A stretch of DNA of 64,000 bases, taken from positions 1 through 64,000 of the forward strand of contig JAJZRG010000005.1 of NCBI GenBank assembly GCA_021802825.1, given 5' to 3'. Within the stretch, counting starts at the first letter, position 1; each line of letters starts with the position of its first letter. The stretch is from Chloroflexota bacterium. GTDB taxonomy: Bacteria; Chloroflexota; Limnocylindria; Limnocylindrales; CSP1-4. The position numbers and the translations under genes are program-made. The notes beneath the pieces are model-generated. The model was not told the origin of the DNA, made no database searches, and saw nothing but the letters and a program-made list of their open reading frames with translations. Below, piece by piece: positions 1 to 7,550 of this stretch.

Positions 1-251
1 GCCCCGCGCGCATCAGGCAGACGGAGCTGCCGCCCACCCGGCCAGGCCGCGGGCCCTCATGATGCGTGCCGGGCATCGACGCGCCGGCCGCACACCTAGA
101 TCGATGCGTGCCACGCATTGGGGCCACGGGACCCGTCGTCACCCCGCGGGCATCGTCCCGCAGCCCCGCGTGCGGGGGCGGCGGACCGTCGGGCAAGGCC
201 GCGGGGATGCGCCGCCAACAATGGGGGTTCCGCCGCGCGATACTGGGCGCG

Positions 252-695
252 ATGCGACGCGTGGCCGGGGAGGCGCTTGTCGGCGCCTCCCGAGACGAGG
301 TCTGGCAGCTCCTCGACGATCTCGAGGGCATGCCCCGCTGGCTGCCCGGCGTCCGGGACGTCGCCTCGTCGGGCCCCACGCGCGCCGGAACGCGGTACCG
401 CATTCGGACGAGTCTCCTGGGCGTGGTCCGGATGCGCGACTGGGAGGTCGTCGAGCACCGTCCGCCCCATCGGCAGGTCCGTGTCGCCAGCGAAGGATCG
501 CTCGAGCGGCGGCTGGTGCTGACCCTCGACACGCGCGGCTCGGGCACCCGGCTCCACGCCGAGATCGACTTCCGCTCAGCGCTCCCGTTCCCGATACGAG
601 TGGCCCACGAGGCGGCGACGGCGGCGTGGTCGGCTGGCACGGCGCAGGCCCTCGTGAGCGCCGTCAAGCGGGCCTTCGAGGGCCGACCGCGCTAG
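252..695 (+). CDS. SRPBCC (START-like) family protein
   Basis: A protein of 147 aa resembling polyketide cyclase/dehydrase-type START domains, which form a hydrophobic cavity for small lipids or other ligands. The opening DEVW helix, the 'LEGMPRWLPGV' loop and the alternating beta strands that follow (WEVVEHRPP, VLTLDTRGSG) are typical of the family. An in-frame ATG at 207 would add 15 residues, but a GATACT hexamer 7 nt before the ATG at 252 fits a leaderless start there. The ligand cannot be predicted. A second SRPBCC gene lies at 1733, with a phosphatase between them. Family assignment is fairly sure; role unknown. Confidence 0.7.
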   Translation: MRRVAGEALVGASRDEVWQLLDDLEGMPRWLPGVRDVASSGPTRAGTRYRIRTSLLGVVRMRDWEVVEHRPPHRQVRVASEGSLERRLVLTLDTRGSGTRLHAEIDFRSALPFPIRVAHEAATAAWSAGTAQALVSAVKRAFEGRPR

Positions 696-1001
696 CGGCC
701 AGCGCCAGGACGGGCGGCCCGAGCGCGCCCCCCGGCACCCGGACGAGCAAGAACGGACCGCCTAAGAGGACCGGCCAGGAACTCCGCCGCCGCCCGACAT
801 CCGCCGGATGGGGCGGGCCGCGGGCCGCGAGCGGAGTCCCCCGATCTCACGCGCGGGCACCGATGGGGCATGGGTGATGCTTGGGCACAGCCGTCCTGGC
901 CCGGCTTCCTTCCGGCCGCTGGCACCGTCGCCCTGCTTGCCGTGACGACCCGCTGCGCCCGTCCGCCCGGACACGCGCCCGCCCGGATCGCGCGCTCGGG
1001 T
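696..1001. other. Intergenic stretch without recognisable gene
   Basis: About 300 bases between the SRPBCC gene and the phosphatase promoter. Several open frames cross it, but their translations are arginine/proline/glycine-rich and low in complexity, and none has a recognisable start context or domain. I see no hairpin or RNA gene here. Confidence 0.5.
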
Positions 1002-1007
1002 TACCCT
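1002..1007 (+). promoter_or_regulatory. -10-like element TACCCT, leaderless start
   Basis: TACCCT lies 7 nt before the ATG at 1015 and no Shine-Dalgarno sequence intervenes, so transcription probably begins at or next to the start codon. It is one of many such arrangements in the window. Confidence 0.45.
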
Positions 1008-1014
1008 TGCGGCG

Positions 1015-1731
1015 ATGCCCGTCAAGGACCCGCGCCGTCACCTGCCCATCCATGGAACCCGCAATGTCCGCGACGTCGGGGGCTACCCGACGGCCGACGG
1101 CCGGCGCACCCGCTGGCGCACGCTGCTGCGCTCGGACGAGCTCACGAAGCTGCCGACCCACGCCATCGACGAGCTGTGCGACATCGGGCTCCGCCAGGTG
1201 ATCGACCTGCGCTGGCCCAACGAGCTCGAGCTCTCGCCGAGCGTGTTCGCCGCCCACCCGGACGTCCGCTACCGCCACATCGCGCTGCTGGTGGACGATC
1301 CCACGCCGCACAGCGGCCTGGCCGGCATGTATCGCCACGTGCTCGACGAGCGGCTCCCTCAGCTGGTCGAGGTGGTCCGCGTGCTGCTCGAGCCCGACGG
1401 CCTGCCCGCGGTCATCGGCTGCGCGGCCGGCAAGGACCGGACCGGGATCACGATCGCCGTGCTCCTGTCCCTCGCGGGCGTCGCCGATGACATCGTCATC
1501 GCGGACTACGCGCTCTCGGCCGGCTACTTCGCGATGCCCAACGCGACGATCCCGCCCGGTGACTGGCGCCACCAGCCCCTGGTCGTCGACAGCCCGCCGG
1601 AGTTCATGGCCTCGGCGATGGACCACCTGCACGCCGCCCACGGTGGCGCGCGCGCGCTGCTGCGGTCCGGGGGACTCGGCGATGCCGAGCTCGACGCGCT
1701 CGTGGAGCTGCTGATCGAGCCCGCTCGCTGA
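1015..1731 (+). CDS. Tyrosine-protein phosphatase (Y_phosphatase3/DSP family)
   Basis: A 238-aa protein-tyrosine phosphatase of the bacterial Y_phosphatase3 (PTP-like lipid/protein phosphatase) type. The N-terminal 'RNVRDVGGY' segment and 'LLRSDEL' are hallmarks of the family. The P-loop is C136-A-A-G-K-D-R142 followed by T-G, giving the CX5R nucleophile and phosphate-binding arginine. The substrate could be phosphotyrosine, phosphoserine or phosphoinositide. The downstream SRPBCC gene starts 1 nt after this stop (GTG at 1733), so the two are almost certainly co-transcribed. Confidence 0.85.
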   Translation: MPVKDPRRHLPIHGTRNVRDVGGYPTADGRRTRWRTLLRSDELTKLPTHAIDELCDIGLRQVIDLRWPNELELSPSVFAAHPDVRYRHIALLVDDPTPHSGLAGMYRHVLDERLPQLVEVVRVLLEPDGLPAVIGCAAGKDRTGITIAVLLSLAGVADDIVIADYALSAGYFAMPNATIPPGDWRHQPLVVDSPPEFMASAMDHLHAAHGGARALLRSGGLGDAELDALVELLIEPAR

Positions 1732-1732
1732 G

Positions 1733-2173
1733 GTGGGCAAGATCGGCGCGTCGGTCGCGCTCCCCTACCCGCCGGAGCTCGTCTTCCGGGTCGCCACACG
1801 GGTCGAGGACCTGCCGCGCTGGATGCCGGAGGTGGTCAGCGCCGAGCTGCTCGACGCCACGCTGGCCGTGGGCAGCCGGGCCCGGCTGCGGCTCTCGTCG
1901 GCCGCCGCAGGGGCCGAGGTCGTGGCCCAGATCACCCAGCTCGCCCCGCCGTCACGCCTGGTCATGAACGGGTCCGGTGGGCCGCTCGGCGTGACCGTCT
2001 CCGTGGAGCTGCGAGAGACGCCCAAGGGCGGGACCGAGGCAACCGTCGAGGTGGAACTCACGACCCCGCCGTTCCTGGGATTCGTTGCCCGCGAGGCCGA
2101 GCGCAAGCTCGACGCGGGCCTGCCGGGCGCGCTGGAGCGGCTTCGGGCGCTGATCGAGGCCGAGCCCGCCTGA
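1733..2173 (+). CDS. SRPBCC (COQ10/START-like) family protein
   Basis: A 146-aa ligand-binding START-like protein. It opens with 'SVALPYPPELVFRVATRVEDLPRWMPEV', which in this family forms the first strand and the gating helix. The GTG start lies immediately after the phosphatase stop codon, implying translational coupling. It is distinct from the first SRPBCC protein at 252. No catalytic residues can be assigned and the ligand is unknown. A terminator-like hairpin follows at 2261. Confidence 0.7.
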   Translation: MGKIGASVALPYPPELVFRVATRVEDLPRWMPEVVSAELLDATLAVGSRARLRLSSAAAGAEVVAQITQLAPPSRLVMNGSGGPLGVTVSVELRETPKGGTEATVEVELTTPPFLGFVAREAERKLDAGLPGALERLRALIEAEPA

Positions 2174-2260
2174 GCGCCCGTGCCCGAACCGCTTGCCAGT
2201 GGCCGAGGGCGAGCACCGCCGCCTCCGTGGCCGGTGGGCACACGCGGCCGACGGTTCAGG

Positions 2261-2277
2261 CCCCTCGAGCCGAGGGG
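2261..2277. terminator. Hairpin between convergent genes
   Basis: CCCCTCG-AGC-CGAGGGG is a perfect 7-bp stem with a 3-nt loop in the gap between the convergent genes ending at 2173 (+) and 2318 (-). There is no T-tract. It probably acts as a bidirectional terminator or transcript-end stabiliser. Confidence 0.5.
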
Positions 2278-2317
2278 AACGACCGGCGGTCCGCGCGATC
2301 GCGGAGACCCCGGGCGC

Positions 2318-2695
2318 CTACCCCGGGTAGCCCGGAACGCAGAGCTCGATCAGCGGGCTGTGCTCCTGCATCACGTCGAGGTCCGTGCGCCTCCAATTGC
2401 GGGCGACACCCTCGAGCAGCTGCCGGCGCTCCGCAGGATCGCTGACGACGCGGGCCGTCGCCGGCACATCCGCCGCGAGGCCCTCCTTGAGGTGGAGGGT
2501 GACGGCGGGGTTGGCCGCCACGTTGCGCAACCACGCCCGGGTTCGTTCCTGAGACGGGAGGCCGCTGATCACCAGCCGCCCACCGAGGTTATGGAGGAAG
2601 ATCTCGATCCGCCGAGGCTGGCCGGACTTGCGGCCGGTGGTCGTGAAGTCGATGACCTGGCTGCGGCCAAGGGCCGCGAGGATCCTTGGGTCCAT
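2318..2695 (-). CDS. Nitroreductase/deazaflavin-dependent oxidoreductase (Ddn/DUF385 family)
   Basis: A 125-aa split beta-barrel protein of the family that contains mycobacterial Ddn, whose members bind F420H2 or related flavin cofactors. Diagnostic features are 'TTGRKSGQPRRI' near residue 20, which contacts the cofactor phosphate, and 'WLRNVAANPAVTL' near residue 60. The ATG at 2695 is preceded by AGGAG at a 7-nt distance, so this gene is leadered. It implies, without proving, that the organism makes F420 or uses FMN in this role. Substrate unknown. Confidence 0.8.
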   Translation of the reverse strand: MDPRILAALGRSQVIDFTTTGRKSGQPRRIEIFLHNLGGRLVISGLPSQERTRAWLRNVAANPAVTLHLKEGLAADVPATARVVSDPAERRQLLEGVARNWRRTDLDVMQEHSPLIELCVPGYPG

Positions 2696-2819
2696 TGGAA
2701 CGCTCCTGTCTCCCTGCGGGCTCAGGCCCGTCGACGCCGCGCCCGTGCTAGTAGTTGCATGCGCAACGATAGCGCGGAAGGCGCCTCAAGGCAACCGGCA
2801 GCGGCCCACACTCGCACCG

Positions 2820-3133
2820 ATGCTCCGGAGCGTTACCGCCACCGCTACGTCACGCCCCTGCGCGAGGGCGGTTCCGTCCCCGCGCCCGACGAGGCGGACG
2901 ACGACGGGCTGTGCGTGGCCAAGCTGCTTGGCGCCGGGCACGGGTGGAGGGCGCTGGTGGCGGAGCTCCTGGCGGGCAAGCTGGCGCGGCACCTCGGCCT
3001 GCCGGTGCCCGACCTCGTGCTCACGGAGCAGGCCGGCGCGCTCACGAAGGCGGAGCCCGACGGCGAAATCCGCAGCCTGTTCGCGAGGTCGGCCGGGACG
3101 GGGTTCGGGCTCGGCTTCCTAAGATCCGGCTGA
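2820..3133 (+). pseudogene. Decayed 5' fragment of a HipA-like kinase gene
   Basis: The frame ending at 3133 encodes about 100 residues (from codon 2831) matching the N-terminus of standalone HipA/phosphatidylinositol-kinase-like proteins: 'RYVTPLREGG', then 'EADDDGL', 'ALVAELLAGKLARHLGLPVP' and 'AEPDGEIRSL'. The natural start looks to be the ATG at 2820, which reads MLRSVTAT in another frame. Loss of about one base near 2843 would join MLRSVTAT to RYVTPL. The coding sequence then stops at 3133, where intact relatives continue for more than 100 residues. A frameshift plus 3' loss makes it non-functional. It lies 7 nt from the convergent SemiSWEET gene end. Confidence 0.7.
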
Positions 3134-3140
3134 CCCTGCC

Positions 3141-3497
3141 TCAGCGCGCCTCGCCGCCCTCCGCGGCCACGTCGCCGGCGTCCGTCGCGCGCCCAGGCGC
3201 TGCGAGCGCGGCGGCCGCCCGTCGGGCGCCGCCCCGCCGGTACCGCAACGCGACGAGGATCGTCAGCGCCATCACGCTCAGCGACGCCGCGTTCGTGCCC
3301 ACGATGACCCAGTTGGGGATCGACACGCCGTAGGCGACCCACAGCACGAACCCGAGGCACAGGAGCCCCAGGTACTGCAGGGAGACGTCATGGGACGAGC
3401 GGGTCCGCCGCATGCGCCGGATCTGGAGGACCGGCGAGAAGGCCATCGTCAGCCCAGCGATGGTCGCCCCGACGGCGAGGATGTCGGTCGTGCTCAC
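3141..3497 (-). CDS. SemiSWEET-type sugar transporter
   Basis: A 118-aa protein with three predicted membrane helices (about residues 5-22, 38-56 and 64-85), the single-triple-helix-bundle layout of bacterial SemiSWEETs, which dimerise to pass sugars across the membrane. 'FSPVLQIRRMRRTRSSHDVS' is the PQ-loop-type signature after helix 1, and 'IPNWVIVGTNAASL' carries the conserved asparagine of helix 3. The C-terminal 30 residues are a charged tail. The GTG start overlaps the stop of the HhH-GPD gene by 4 nt, so the two are coupled. Confidence 0.85.
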   Translation of the reverse strand: MSTTDILAVGATIAGLTMAFSPVLQIRRMRRTRSSHDVSLQYLGLLCLGFVLWVAYGVSIPNWVIVGTNAASLSVMALTILVALRYRRGGARRAAAALAAPGRATDAGDVAAEGGEAR

Positions 3498-4069
3498 CGG
3501 CGACCGCCCCTGGCCCGGGCGTCAGCTTTGCGCGCCCGCTTGCCAGCCTGGTAGGCGGCGAGCGCCTCGGCCGAGTCGACGTCCGCCAGGGTCGGCTCCG
3601 TCGGCGCCTGCGCCTCCCAGCCCTCGAGATGGACGCGGAGTCGCCGGGCCAGCACCCCGATGATGGTGGCCGACTTCTGCTCCCCGATGCCGGGCAGCGC
3701 CTTGAGACGGGCGCGCAGCTCGCTGGCGTCCCTCGCCTCGCGCCACACCCGCGACGCGTCGTTGCCGTACTCGCTCGCGATCGCGGCGCACAGCTCCCGG
3801 ACCCGCCCCGCCATCATGCCCGGGAAACGATGGAGCGCCGGTGGCGTCCGGAAGGCGGTCTCGAGCTCAGTCGGGTCCATCGCGGCGATCGCGGCCGCGT
3901 CGAGCGAGCCGGTGCGCCCGAGCAGGTCGAGCGGCCCGGAGAAGGCCTTCTGGACCGTGACCTGCTGATCGAGCGCGAAGCCGATGAGCAGGGCCAGCGG
4001 GTTCGACGCGAGCAGGGCGTCGGCCTCTGGATTGCCGGTGAACGGAAGAGCGGTCGCGGGTTCGGGCAT
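3494..4069 (-). CDS. HhH-GPD-type base-excision DNA repair protein
   Basis: A 191-aa protein of the 'HhH-GPD-type base excision DNA repair' family. Helix-hairpin-helix residues are visible in 'LKALPGIGEQKSATIIGVLARRL' (about 130-150), and 'FALDQQVTVQKAF' near residue 32 matches the glycosylase fold entry helix. Members lack the Fe-S cluster of Nth/MutY, and none is seen here. The ATG at 4069 was chosen over a longer frame because TACGAT lies 6 nt upstream. It is the first gene of a pair with the SemiSWEET transporter. Confidence 0.8.
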   Translation of the reverse strand: MPEPATALPFTGNPEADALLASNPLALLIGFALDQQVTVQKAFSGPLDLLGRTGSLDAAAIAAMDPTELETAFRTPPALHRFPGMMAGRVRELCAAIASEYGNDASRVWREARDASELRARLKALPGIGEQKSATIIGVLARRLRVHLEGWEAQAPTEPTLADVDSAEALAAYQAGKRARKADARARGGRR

Positions 4070-4075
4070 GTGGCC

Positions 4076-4081
4076 ATCGTA
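4076..4081 (-). promoter_or_regulatory. -10-like element TACGAT, leaderless start
   Basis: On the minus strand, TACGAT is followed by GGCCAC and the ATG at 4069. The 6-nt distance leaves no room for a ribosome binding site. Confidence 0.5.
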
Positions 4082-4162
4082 CCCGCCCGTCGCCACGCCG
4101 ACGGCGCGGCGGGATTCGGTCAGCGGGATTCGGTCTGGGACCGCAACGGCTACCATCGGTCA

Positions 4163-4375
4163 ATGGCCATCCTGGGCATCGACCACCTCGTCATCGCCGT
4201 GGCCGATCCCGATGCGGCTGCGACGGGGCTCGAGCAGCCGCTCGGGCTGGCGTTCACGGGCGGCGGGCGGCACGTGACCGCGGGCACCTGGAACCGCCTC
4301 GCCTTCCTCGGCGTCTCGTGCGTCGTGTGGCGTCAGGGTCAGCGCGACGCCGAGAGGCGGCCGAGAGCCGCGTGA
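4163..4375 (+). pseudogene. 5' fragment of a VOC/glyoxalase-like gene
   Basis: The 70-residue translation begins 'MAILGIDHLVIAVADPDAAA' and continues 'LGLAFTGGGRH..GTWNRLAFLG', the first beta-alpha-beta unit of glyoxalase-like VOC proteins. It then breaks off into an unrelated arginine-rich tail. Intact relatives are two to four times longer. A TACCAT hexamer at 4151-4156 lies 6 nt before the ATG, so the original leaderless promoter is still in place. This is a promoter-bearing stub of a lost gene. Confidence 0.7.
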
Positions 4376-4438
4376 GACTTCTCACAGACGACCATCGACC
4401 CCTCGACCGGACGCTCCAACAGCCGCACAATCGCCGCG

Positions 4439-5113
4439 ATGCGAATCCTGGTGGTCGAAGACGAACCCAAGATGGCGGCGCTGATCAAGCGGGTGCTGGT
4501 TGCCGAGCGGCACGTCGTCGACGTGGCGCCGGACGGGGTGTCGGCGGTGGCGCTGGCCGAGACCGGCCCGCACGACGTCATCGTCCTCGACCGTGGCCTG
4601 CCCGACGTCGACGGCATGACCGTCATGCGGCTGCTCAAGGCGAAGGGCGTCCCCTCGCCCGTCCTGATGCTCACCGCGCTGGGCACCGTGGACGACCGGG
4701 TCGCCGGCCTGAACGCAGGGGCCGACGACTACCTCGCCAAGCCGTTCGCGTTCTCCGAACTGCTGGCCCGGATCCGGGCGCTCGGGCGGCGCCCGGCACC
4801 GCTGGCGGACGCCCGGCTGGCCGCCGGCGACATCGTCCTCGACGAGCTGCGCCACGTGGCCCAGGTGGGCGACGAGACGGTTGACCTCTCGGCGCGCGAG
4901 TTCGCCCTCCTCGGCTTCTTCATCCGCCACGCCAACCAGGTCGTGACCCGCCAGCAGATCCTGGACCAAGTCTGGGGCGCCGAGCCCGACGTGTACTCCA
5001 ACGTCGTGGACCTGTACGTGTCGTACCTCCGCCGCAAGCTCGGCGAGCTCGACCGTGCAGACCGACTCAAGACCGTGCGCGGTGTGGGCTACTCCCTCAA
5101 GAGCGAGGCCTGA
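4439..5113 (+). CDS. OmpR-family response regulator
   Basis: A 224-aa two-component response regulator. The receiver domain (1-112) has acidic pocket residues E7/D8, phospho-acceptor D51 in 'VIVLDRGLPDVDGM', T79 and K101 in 'DYLAKPF'. The winged-helix DNA-binding domain (about 125-222) shows 'LSAREFALLGFFIRHANQVVTRQQIL' and 'VDLYVSYLRRKLGE'. CACAAT lies 7 nt before the ATG, suggesting a leaderless transcript. The cognate histidine kinase starts 7 nt after its stop codon, so the two form an operon. The signal sensed is not evident. Confidence 0.93.
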   Translation: MRILVVEDEPKMAALIKRVLVAERHVVDVAPDGVSAVALAETGPHDVIVLDRGLPDVDGMTVMRLLKAKGVPSPVLMLTALGTVDDRVAGLNAGADDYLAKPFAFSELLARIRALGRRPAPLADARLAAGDIVLDELRHVAQVGDETVDLSAREFALLGFFIRHANQVVTRQQILDQVWGAEPDVYSNVVDLYVSYLRRKLGELDRADRLKTVRGVGYSLKSEA

Positions 5114-5120
5114 CGGCGCG

Positions 5121-6482
5121 GTGCCCACCGGGACCACCGAGCGCCTGATCCGGCGGACGCGCCGCCGCCTGTTCGCGATGACGATGGGCCTGCTCACGCT
5201 GCTGGTCGTGGGCATCGGCGCCGCGACTGCAGTCGTGGCCCTTCGCGCGCTCCACGACGATGTCGACCGGGCAGTCGTCCAGGCGGTGCAGGGTCGAGCC
5301 AACACCGCGCGGAACGAGGGCGGCAGCGAGACCGGGACCGGACCCCAGGGCGGCGTGCCTTCCGATGGCGACGCTGGCAGCGACCCCGACCGGCCCACGG
5401 GCCTGTCCGACACCTTCGTGCTCGTCCTGAACACCAGCGGCAAGGTCGTGGAGAACCGCTCTAGCTACCCGATGGCGGGGCTGCCCGACGCGGCAGCACT
5501 GGCGGCAGCCCGCACGGGTGCCCCGGATCTGCGCACGATCACCGTCGGCGGCGTGGACATCCGCCTCTACACCGTCGCCATCACGCATGATGGCGTGAAT
5601 CAGGGGTACGTCCAGGGCGGCATCCAGCTCACGCTGCTCGAGCATGAGACCCAAACGCTGATCCTCAGCATCGCCTCGGTGGGGGCGGTCGGGCTGGTGG
5701 GCGCGGCGCTGATCACGCTGCTCGTCACGGGGCGCGCGCTGCGCCCCGTGAAGGACGGTTTCGAGACCCAGCGCCGGTTCGTGGCCGACGCCTCCCACGA
5801 GCTGCGCACACCCGCGGCCCTCATTCGCGCCAACGCCGAGGTCCTCCAGCGCGAGGGCCTCGTCGTCGAGGACGGGGCGCCGCTGGTGGAGGACATCGTG
5901 GCGGAGGCGGACCGGCTGGGCGGGCTCGTGGGCGATTTGCTCCAGCTGGCGGCGTGGGACGAGATGCGCCTGGTGGCGGCGCCCGTCACGCTCGACGCCA
6001 GCTCGATCGCCAGGGACACGGTCCGCGGCGCGACGGCCATGGCCGCCGAGCGCGGGGTCCGCCTCACCCACGAGGCTTCGGCGCCCGTCTTCGCCCGCGC
6101 CGACCGCGACCGGCTCGTCCAACTGCTGCTCATCCTCGTCGACAACGCGGTGGACCACTCGCCGCGCGACACGACGGTGACGGTCCGGGTGCGGCGATCC
6201 GGGCCGTACGCGGTCCTCGAGGTCGAGGACCAGGGGCCCGGCATCCCGAGCACCGAGCAGGAGCGCATCTTCGAGCCGTTCACCCGCCTCCACGGCACCA
6301 CGCGCCACGGCTCCGGCGGCACCGGGCTCGGCCTGGCGATCGCGCGACGCATCGCCGAGGCGATGCACGGAACCATCAGCGTGTCATCCCCACCCGGCGC
6401 CGGGGCCCGCTTCGTCGTCACGCTGCCCGCCGCCGAGTCCGCGGCGCGGACCCTCGACGCCCAGGCCGAGTCGGGCGGCTGA
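5121..6482 (+). CDS. Sensor histidine kinase (HisKA/HATPase_c)
   Basis: A 453-aa membrane sensor kinase paired with the upstream OmpR regulator. Helix 1 is about residues 17-42, followed by an extracytoplasmic domain of about 135 residues that includes a Gly/Asp-rich stretch, then helix 2 at about 180-204. The H-box 'ADASHELRTP' carries phospho-acceptor H226. The N-box (LVDNAVDHS), G1 (EDQGPGIP) and G2 (GTGLGLAIARRI) are intact. Only a short linker, not a full HAMP, separates helix 2 from the H-box. GTG 5121 is preferred to an in-frame ATG at 5055 that would overlap the regulator by 59 nt. Confidence 0.9.
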   Translation: MPTGTTERLIRRTRRRLFAMTMGLLTLLVVGIGAATAVVALRALHDDVDRAVVQAVQGRANTARNEGGSETGTGPQGGVPSDGDAGSDPDRPTGLSDTFVLVLNTSGKVVENRSSYPMAGLPDAAALAAARTGAPDLRTITVGGVDIRLYTVAITHDGVNQGYVQGGIQLTLLEHETQTLILSIASVGAVGLVGAALITLLVTGRALRPVKDGFETQRRFVADASHELRTPAALIRANAEVLQREGLVVEDGAPLVEDIVAEADRLGGLVGDLLQLAAWDEMRLVAAPVTLDASSIARDTVRGATAMAAERGVRLTHEASAPVFARADRDRLVQLLLILVDNAVDHSPRDTTVTVRVRRSGPYAVLEVEDQGPGIPSTEQERIFEPFTRLHGTTRHGSGGTGLGLAIARRIAEAMHGTISVSSPPGAGARFVVTLPAAESAARTLDAQAESGG

Positions 6483-6494
6483 CGGCCGCGCAGG

Positions 6495-6866
6495 CTACTC
6501 GCTGGGCGCGCCCCCGGCGACGGCCTGACCCCGCGGCGCGTCGAACAGCTCGACCATGCCCAGCGCCAGCACACAGAGCGTCGTCACGACCCTGAGCGCG
6601 CCCGCGCCGAGGAAGAGCGCCGTGGCACTGACGTCGATCAGGACACCTGCGGGCGCCGTGGACATCACCAGCCCCATGACGCGCCACATCCCAGGGCGAG
6701 GCCAGATTCCGTAAGCGAGATCACGAGCCACGACAGGGCGACGGCGTTGGAACTGGTCGCCCAGGGCGGAGATCGCCTCGCTCGCCCAGAGCAGGCCGAA
6801 GTCGCGAGCGCCGGCGGCATGCCAGAACCGCAGGCCGCGGAGCCGGCCGAAGCGGCCGGTCATCAC
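6495..6866 (-). pseudogene. Internally deleted MFS transporter gene
   Basis: The 123-residue frame joins the start of a major facilitator superfamily protein ('FGLLWASEAISALGDQF', the beginning of helix 1) directly to its far end ('STAPAGVLIDVSATALFLGAGALRVV', resembling the last helices). A short arginine-rich junction, about residues 40-60, separates them. Intact MFS proteins have about 400 residues, so roughly 300 codons are missing and the product could not fold as a transporter. It lies at the end of the DUF2089-headed operon. Confidence 0.65.
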
Positions 6867-6922
6867 GGGCGACGGGCCGCGTCGGCGGTGGCGATGCCCA
6901 CTGACTTCCTCCGTGGTCGGTG

Positions 6923-7117
6923 TCAGGCCTGCGAGGCCCGCTGCTGGTGGGCGCCGGCCGGGCCCTCGACGGTCTGTCCCAGCCGAACGATCCAGGCGCC
7001 GAGCCGGTGGCGGGCGGAGGGACGGCGAGCCGGTTCGAGGCGAGGCCGGTCGGCTCGGAGGAGCCGGGCCTGGTGGTCACGGGCCACCTGGAGCACGAAT
7101 TCGGTGCTGAACATCAC
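6923..7117 (-). CDS. Small hypothetical protein (64 aa)
   Basis: A short frame beginning GTG-ATG-TTC at 7117, with AAGGAG 7 nt upstream, follows the SHOCT-like gene by 16 nt. The N-terminal 'MFSTEFVLQVARDHQARLLR' is a plausible amphipathic helix. The rest is Arg/Ala-rich with no recognised domain. The ribosome binding site and operon position are the main support. It may have been longer, or attached to the decayed MFS gene downstream. Confidence 0.45.
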   Translation of the reverse strand: MMFSTEFVLQVARDHQARLLRADRPRLEPARRPSARHRLGAWIVRLGQTVEGPAGAHQQRASQA

Positions 7118-7133
7118 GGGACGTCTCCTTCGG

Positions 7134-7547
7134 TTACTCGATTGCGATGCGGACGCTGTCTCCGCCGTCATCGACGACGAAGATCGGCCCGGTCAGGCCG
7201 GAGTCGAGCGCGCCGCGGACGCGGTCCGCCTGATCGCTCGAGAGGCCCGGGATGCGGTCGATGGCGAACCGTCCCATCGCGAGCGGCAGGCGAAGGTTGA
7301 CCACGCTGTGGCCGGCCTCGCGCACCTCGATGCGGAGCGATCTCCCGGTCGAGCCGCCGGCGCCGGCATGGGGCGGGCTGGGGGCGTCAGGGCGGAAACC
7401 GGGCGAGGCTGCTGACGAGCCTGGCGCCGCGCCGGGCTTCGGCCCCCGGGCACTGTCCAGAGCCTCGAGGATCGGCAACGCCTCCTGGGCCGTCAGGCGG
7501 CCCTCCGAGACGAGCCGCAGCACGGTCTCGAGCGGGTCCTCCTCCAT
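7134..7547 (-). CDS. SHOCT-like domain protein
   Basis: A 137-aa protein. Residues 1-32 (LETVLRLVSEGRLTAQEALPILEAL) form a SHOCT-like helical pair. A flexible Gly/Pro/Ala linker follows, then a compact C-terminal domain (about 70-137) with 'LRIEVREAGHSVVNLRLPLAM' and 'FVVDDGGDSVRIAIE', seen in proteins co-occurring with DUF4097 adhesin-like genes. AGGAGG lies 8 nt before the ATG, and the start is 3 nt after the DUF4097 stop. The same SHOCT-like motif recurs in the two upstream operon genes. Confidence 0.65.
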   Translation of the reverse strand: MEEDPLETVLRLVSEGRLTAQEALPILEALDSARGPKPGAAPGSSAASPGFRPDAPSPPHAGAGGSTGRSLRIEVREAGHSVVNLRLPLAMGRFAIDRIPGLSSDQADRVRGALDSGLTGPIFVVDDGGDSVRIAIE

Positions 7548-7550
7548 GGC

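Noticed and set aside
2180..3133. A 317-aa plus-strand protein.
   Set aside because: The first 200 residues are antisense to the Ddn-like gene and low in complexity; only the last 100 residues resemble a protein (the HipA-like remnant).
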